Below are positions 62,617-64,000 of a stretch of DNA of 64,000 nucleotides, piece by piece (position 1 is the stretch's first letter; the number at the start of each line of letters is the position of its first letter). The DNA comes from Panacagrimonas sp965216845. GTDB lineage: Bacteria > Pseudomonadota > Gammaproteobacteria > Nevskiales > Nevskiaceae. The stretch spans positions 2,666,001 through 2,730,000 of the forward strand of contig OZ244200.1 of NCBI GenBank assembly GCA_965216845.1, in the 5' to 3' direction. Below the pieces are notes generated by a model. It was not told where the DNA came from, searched no databases, and saw only the letters and a program-made list of their open reading frames with translations. A program made the translations under genes and the position numbers.

Positions 62617-64000
62617 GCAACGCATCGCAGACGTGCTGGCCGGCCCCTCCGGGTCGTCCATCGGCGCGTTCTTCGATTTTGACGGCACCCTGATCGACGG
62701 CTATTCCGCCGCGGTTTATCTGCGCGAACAGATGCGCAAGCGCGAAATGGGGTTGGGCGAGTTCGCCAATCTGTTGCTGTACTGGCTGATTGACGAACCC
62801 ACGGAGGCTGAATTCCATGAACTGGTCAGCGCCAGCGCGCGAAAATGGGCCGGTCTGGAAGAATCCGCGCTGGCGGAAAAATGGAAAACGCTGTTCTACA
62901 AGCATATCGCGGCGCGCATGTTTCCGGAGTCCTGGCAACTGGTCAAGGCACATCAACGCATGGGACACACCGTGGTCATCGCCTCCAGCGCCACGCCTTA
63001 TCAAATCCAGCCGGCCGCCGACGAATATGGCATCAAACATATTCTGGCCACGCCGCTGGCCGTCAAAAACGGTGTGATCACCGGCAAACTGGACGGCGAA
63101 CCGCTGTGGAATCAAGGCAAGGCCAGGGCGGTGCGTCAGTTTGCCAAGGATCACAAGACGGATCTCAAGCAAAGCTACGCCTATGCCAACGGCGACGAGG
63201 ACATTGCGTTCCTGTCCAGCGTCGGGCGGCCCATGGCCCTCAATGCCGGAACGCAGCTGGCCGAGGTGGCCGAAACCCATCAGTGGCCACAGACACGCTT
63301 TTCGGTGCGCCGGAAAATGCCATTGAGCGCCAAGCTGCGCACCGTTGCCTCATACAGCGCCATGGCCGGAAGTTTTCTCGGTGGCCTGGCCGCCAACAAG
63401 CTTGGCGTGCCGCAAAAACAGGCGCTGAACTTCATCACCGCCGTGGCGCCGGAAATGGGCCTGGCGGCCGCCGGCATCGAGCTGAACATTATCGGTGAGG
63501 AAAACCTGTGGGCCGAGCGTCCGGCCGTGTTCGTTTTCAATCACCAGTCCCCTCTTGACCTGGTGATCGCCATCAACCTGATGCGCAAAAACGCCACCGG
63601 CGTGGTCAAGCAAGAAGCCGCCGACATGCTCGGCTGGGGGCAGTTCCTGAAATTCATGGACGCCGCGTTCGTTGATCGCGCCGACCCCGAAAAAGCGCGC
63701 GCCGCGCTGGCGCCAGCAGTCGAGAAACTCAAGAAAGGCATGTCTCTGGGCATTTGTCCCGAAGGCACCCGCTCCTATTCGCCGCGCATGGGCCCGTTCA
63801 AGAAAGGGGCCTTTCACATGGCCATGCAGGCCCAGGTACCCATCGTCCCGGTGGTGTTGCGCAACGCGGGCGAAGTGATGCATCGCAATGCCGGATGGAT
63901 GCGGTCCGGCGTGGTCGACATCTGCGTGCTGCCGCCGATCTCGGTCGAGAAGTGGAAGCGCGAAAACCTGGACCAACATATCGCCGACGTCCGGCAGCTG
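62603..64000 (+). CDS. HAD-IB phosphatase fused to PlsC-type acyltransferase (partial at right edge)
   Basis: The frame runs off the window: 466 codons are present and no stop. The ATG at 62603 follows GGAGG and overlaps the previous gene by 14 bp. Residues 1 to about 230 form a SerB-like HAD domain with the catalytic DFDGT (Asp25, Asp27); a PlsC domain follows with NHQSPLD (His314) and PEGTRS (Glu387). This fused enzyme resembles the mycobacterial bifunctional PlsC and could acylate lysophosphatidate and dephosphorylate a product. Confidence 0.92.
   Translation, partial: MSPLEQRIADVLAGPSGSSIGAFFDFDGTLIDGYSAAVYLREQMRKREMGLGEFANLLLYWLIDEPTEAEFHELVSASARKWAGLEESALAEKWKTLFYKHIAARMFPESWQLVKAHQRMGHTVVIASSATPYQIQPAADEYGIKHILATPLAVKNGVITGKLDGEPLWNQGKARAVRQFAKDHKTDLKQSYAYANGDEDIAFLSSVGRPMALNAGTQLAEVAETHQWPQTRFSVRRKMPLSAKLRTVASYSAMAGSFLGGLAANKLGVPQKQALNFITAVAPEMGLAAAGIELNIIGEENLWAERPAVFVFNHQSPLDLVIAINLMRKNATGVVKQEAADMLGWGQFLKFMDAAFVDRADPEKARAALAPAVEKLKKGMSLGICPEGTRSYSPRMGPFKKGAFHMAMQAQVPIVPVVLRNAGEVMHRNAGWMRSGVVDICVLPPISVEKWKRENLDQHIADVRQL

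Overview
The window is a G+C-rich gammaproteobacterial chromosome segment, densely coded on both strands. I see no rRNA, tRNA, CRISPR array, prophage or insertion sequence. Three gene blocks follow the order known from Pseudomonas and its relatives: nadB divergent from rpoE-rseA-rseB-rseC-mucD, continuing through lepA-lepB-rnc-era-recO; maf-rng-yhdP-tldD; and rsmD-coaD-ferredoxin-ggt. The accessory content (two membrane fatty-acid desaturases, aldehyde dehydrogenase, thiolase/crotonase genes, TonB receptor, and a tandem of glycerolipid acyltransferases) suggests a lipid- or hydrocarbon-using member of the Pseudomonadales or Nevskiales type. The exact taxon cannot be read from the window.

Layout. 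0.1-7.1 kb: a secreted subtilisin-like lipoprotein divergent from a MacAB-like exporter operon (adaptor, ATPase, two FtsX-type permeases). 7.2-9.3 kb: a multi-pass membrane protein of the family called 'Gcr site-specific recombinase'. 9.3-14.4 kb: class Ia ribonucleotide reductase, nrdA and nrdB, with a small GIY-YIG protein between them and a promoter region carrying a pair of NrdR-like boxes. 14.5-15.1 kb: a YafQ-DinJ type toxin-antitoxin pair. 15.1-18.5 kb: rsmD-coaD-ferredoxin-ggt plus a small secreted protein. 18.7-26.9 kb: maf-rng-yhdP-nitrilase-tldD. 27-33.4 kb: rhodanese-TolC operon, a GlyGly-CTERM serine protease, an MBL hydrolase and an S9 peptidase.

33.3-43.3 kb, minus strand: one long array of envelope-stress regulation (sigma-E, anti-sigma and modulators, MucD protease) followed by LepA, signal peptidase I, DUF4845, RNase III, Era and RecO, with nadB divergent. 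45-48 kb: OmpW porin behind a striking inverted repeat, a thioesterase, an acyl-CoA desaturase and a cold-shock protein with a strong terminator.

48-60.4 kb looks like an accessory lipid or organic-substrate locus: aldehyde dehydrogenase, alpha/beta hydrolase, a thiolase-like/enoyl-CoA hydratase fusion, a second desaturase, a MalT-like LuxR regulator, a TonB receptor and a dienoyl-CoA isomerase-like crotonase. Several of these genes have distinct palindromes upstream. 60.7-64 kb is the start of an operon pairing a PlsB-like acyltransferase with a HAD-phosphatase/PlsC fusion that runs off the right edge.

Most of the window is conserved housekeeping sequence. The least ordinary items are the TLP1-crotonase fusion and its surrounding locus, the GIY-YIG gene inside the nrd operon, the repeated LSWD motif at both ends of NrdB, the bulged dyad upstream of ompW, and the PlsB/HAD-PlsC tandem. 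I did not find a clearly new defence or mobile system.
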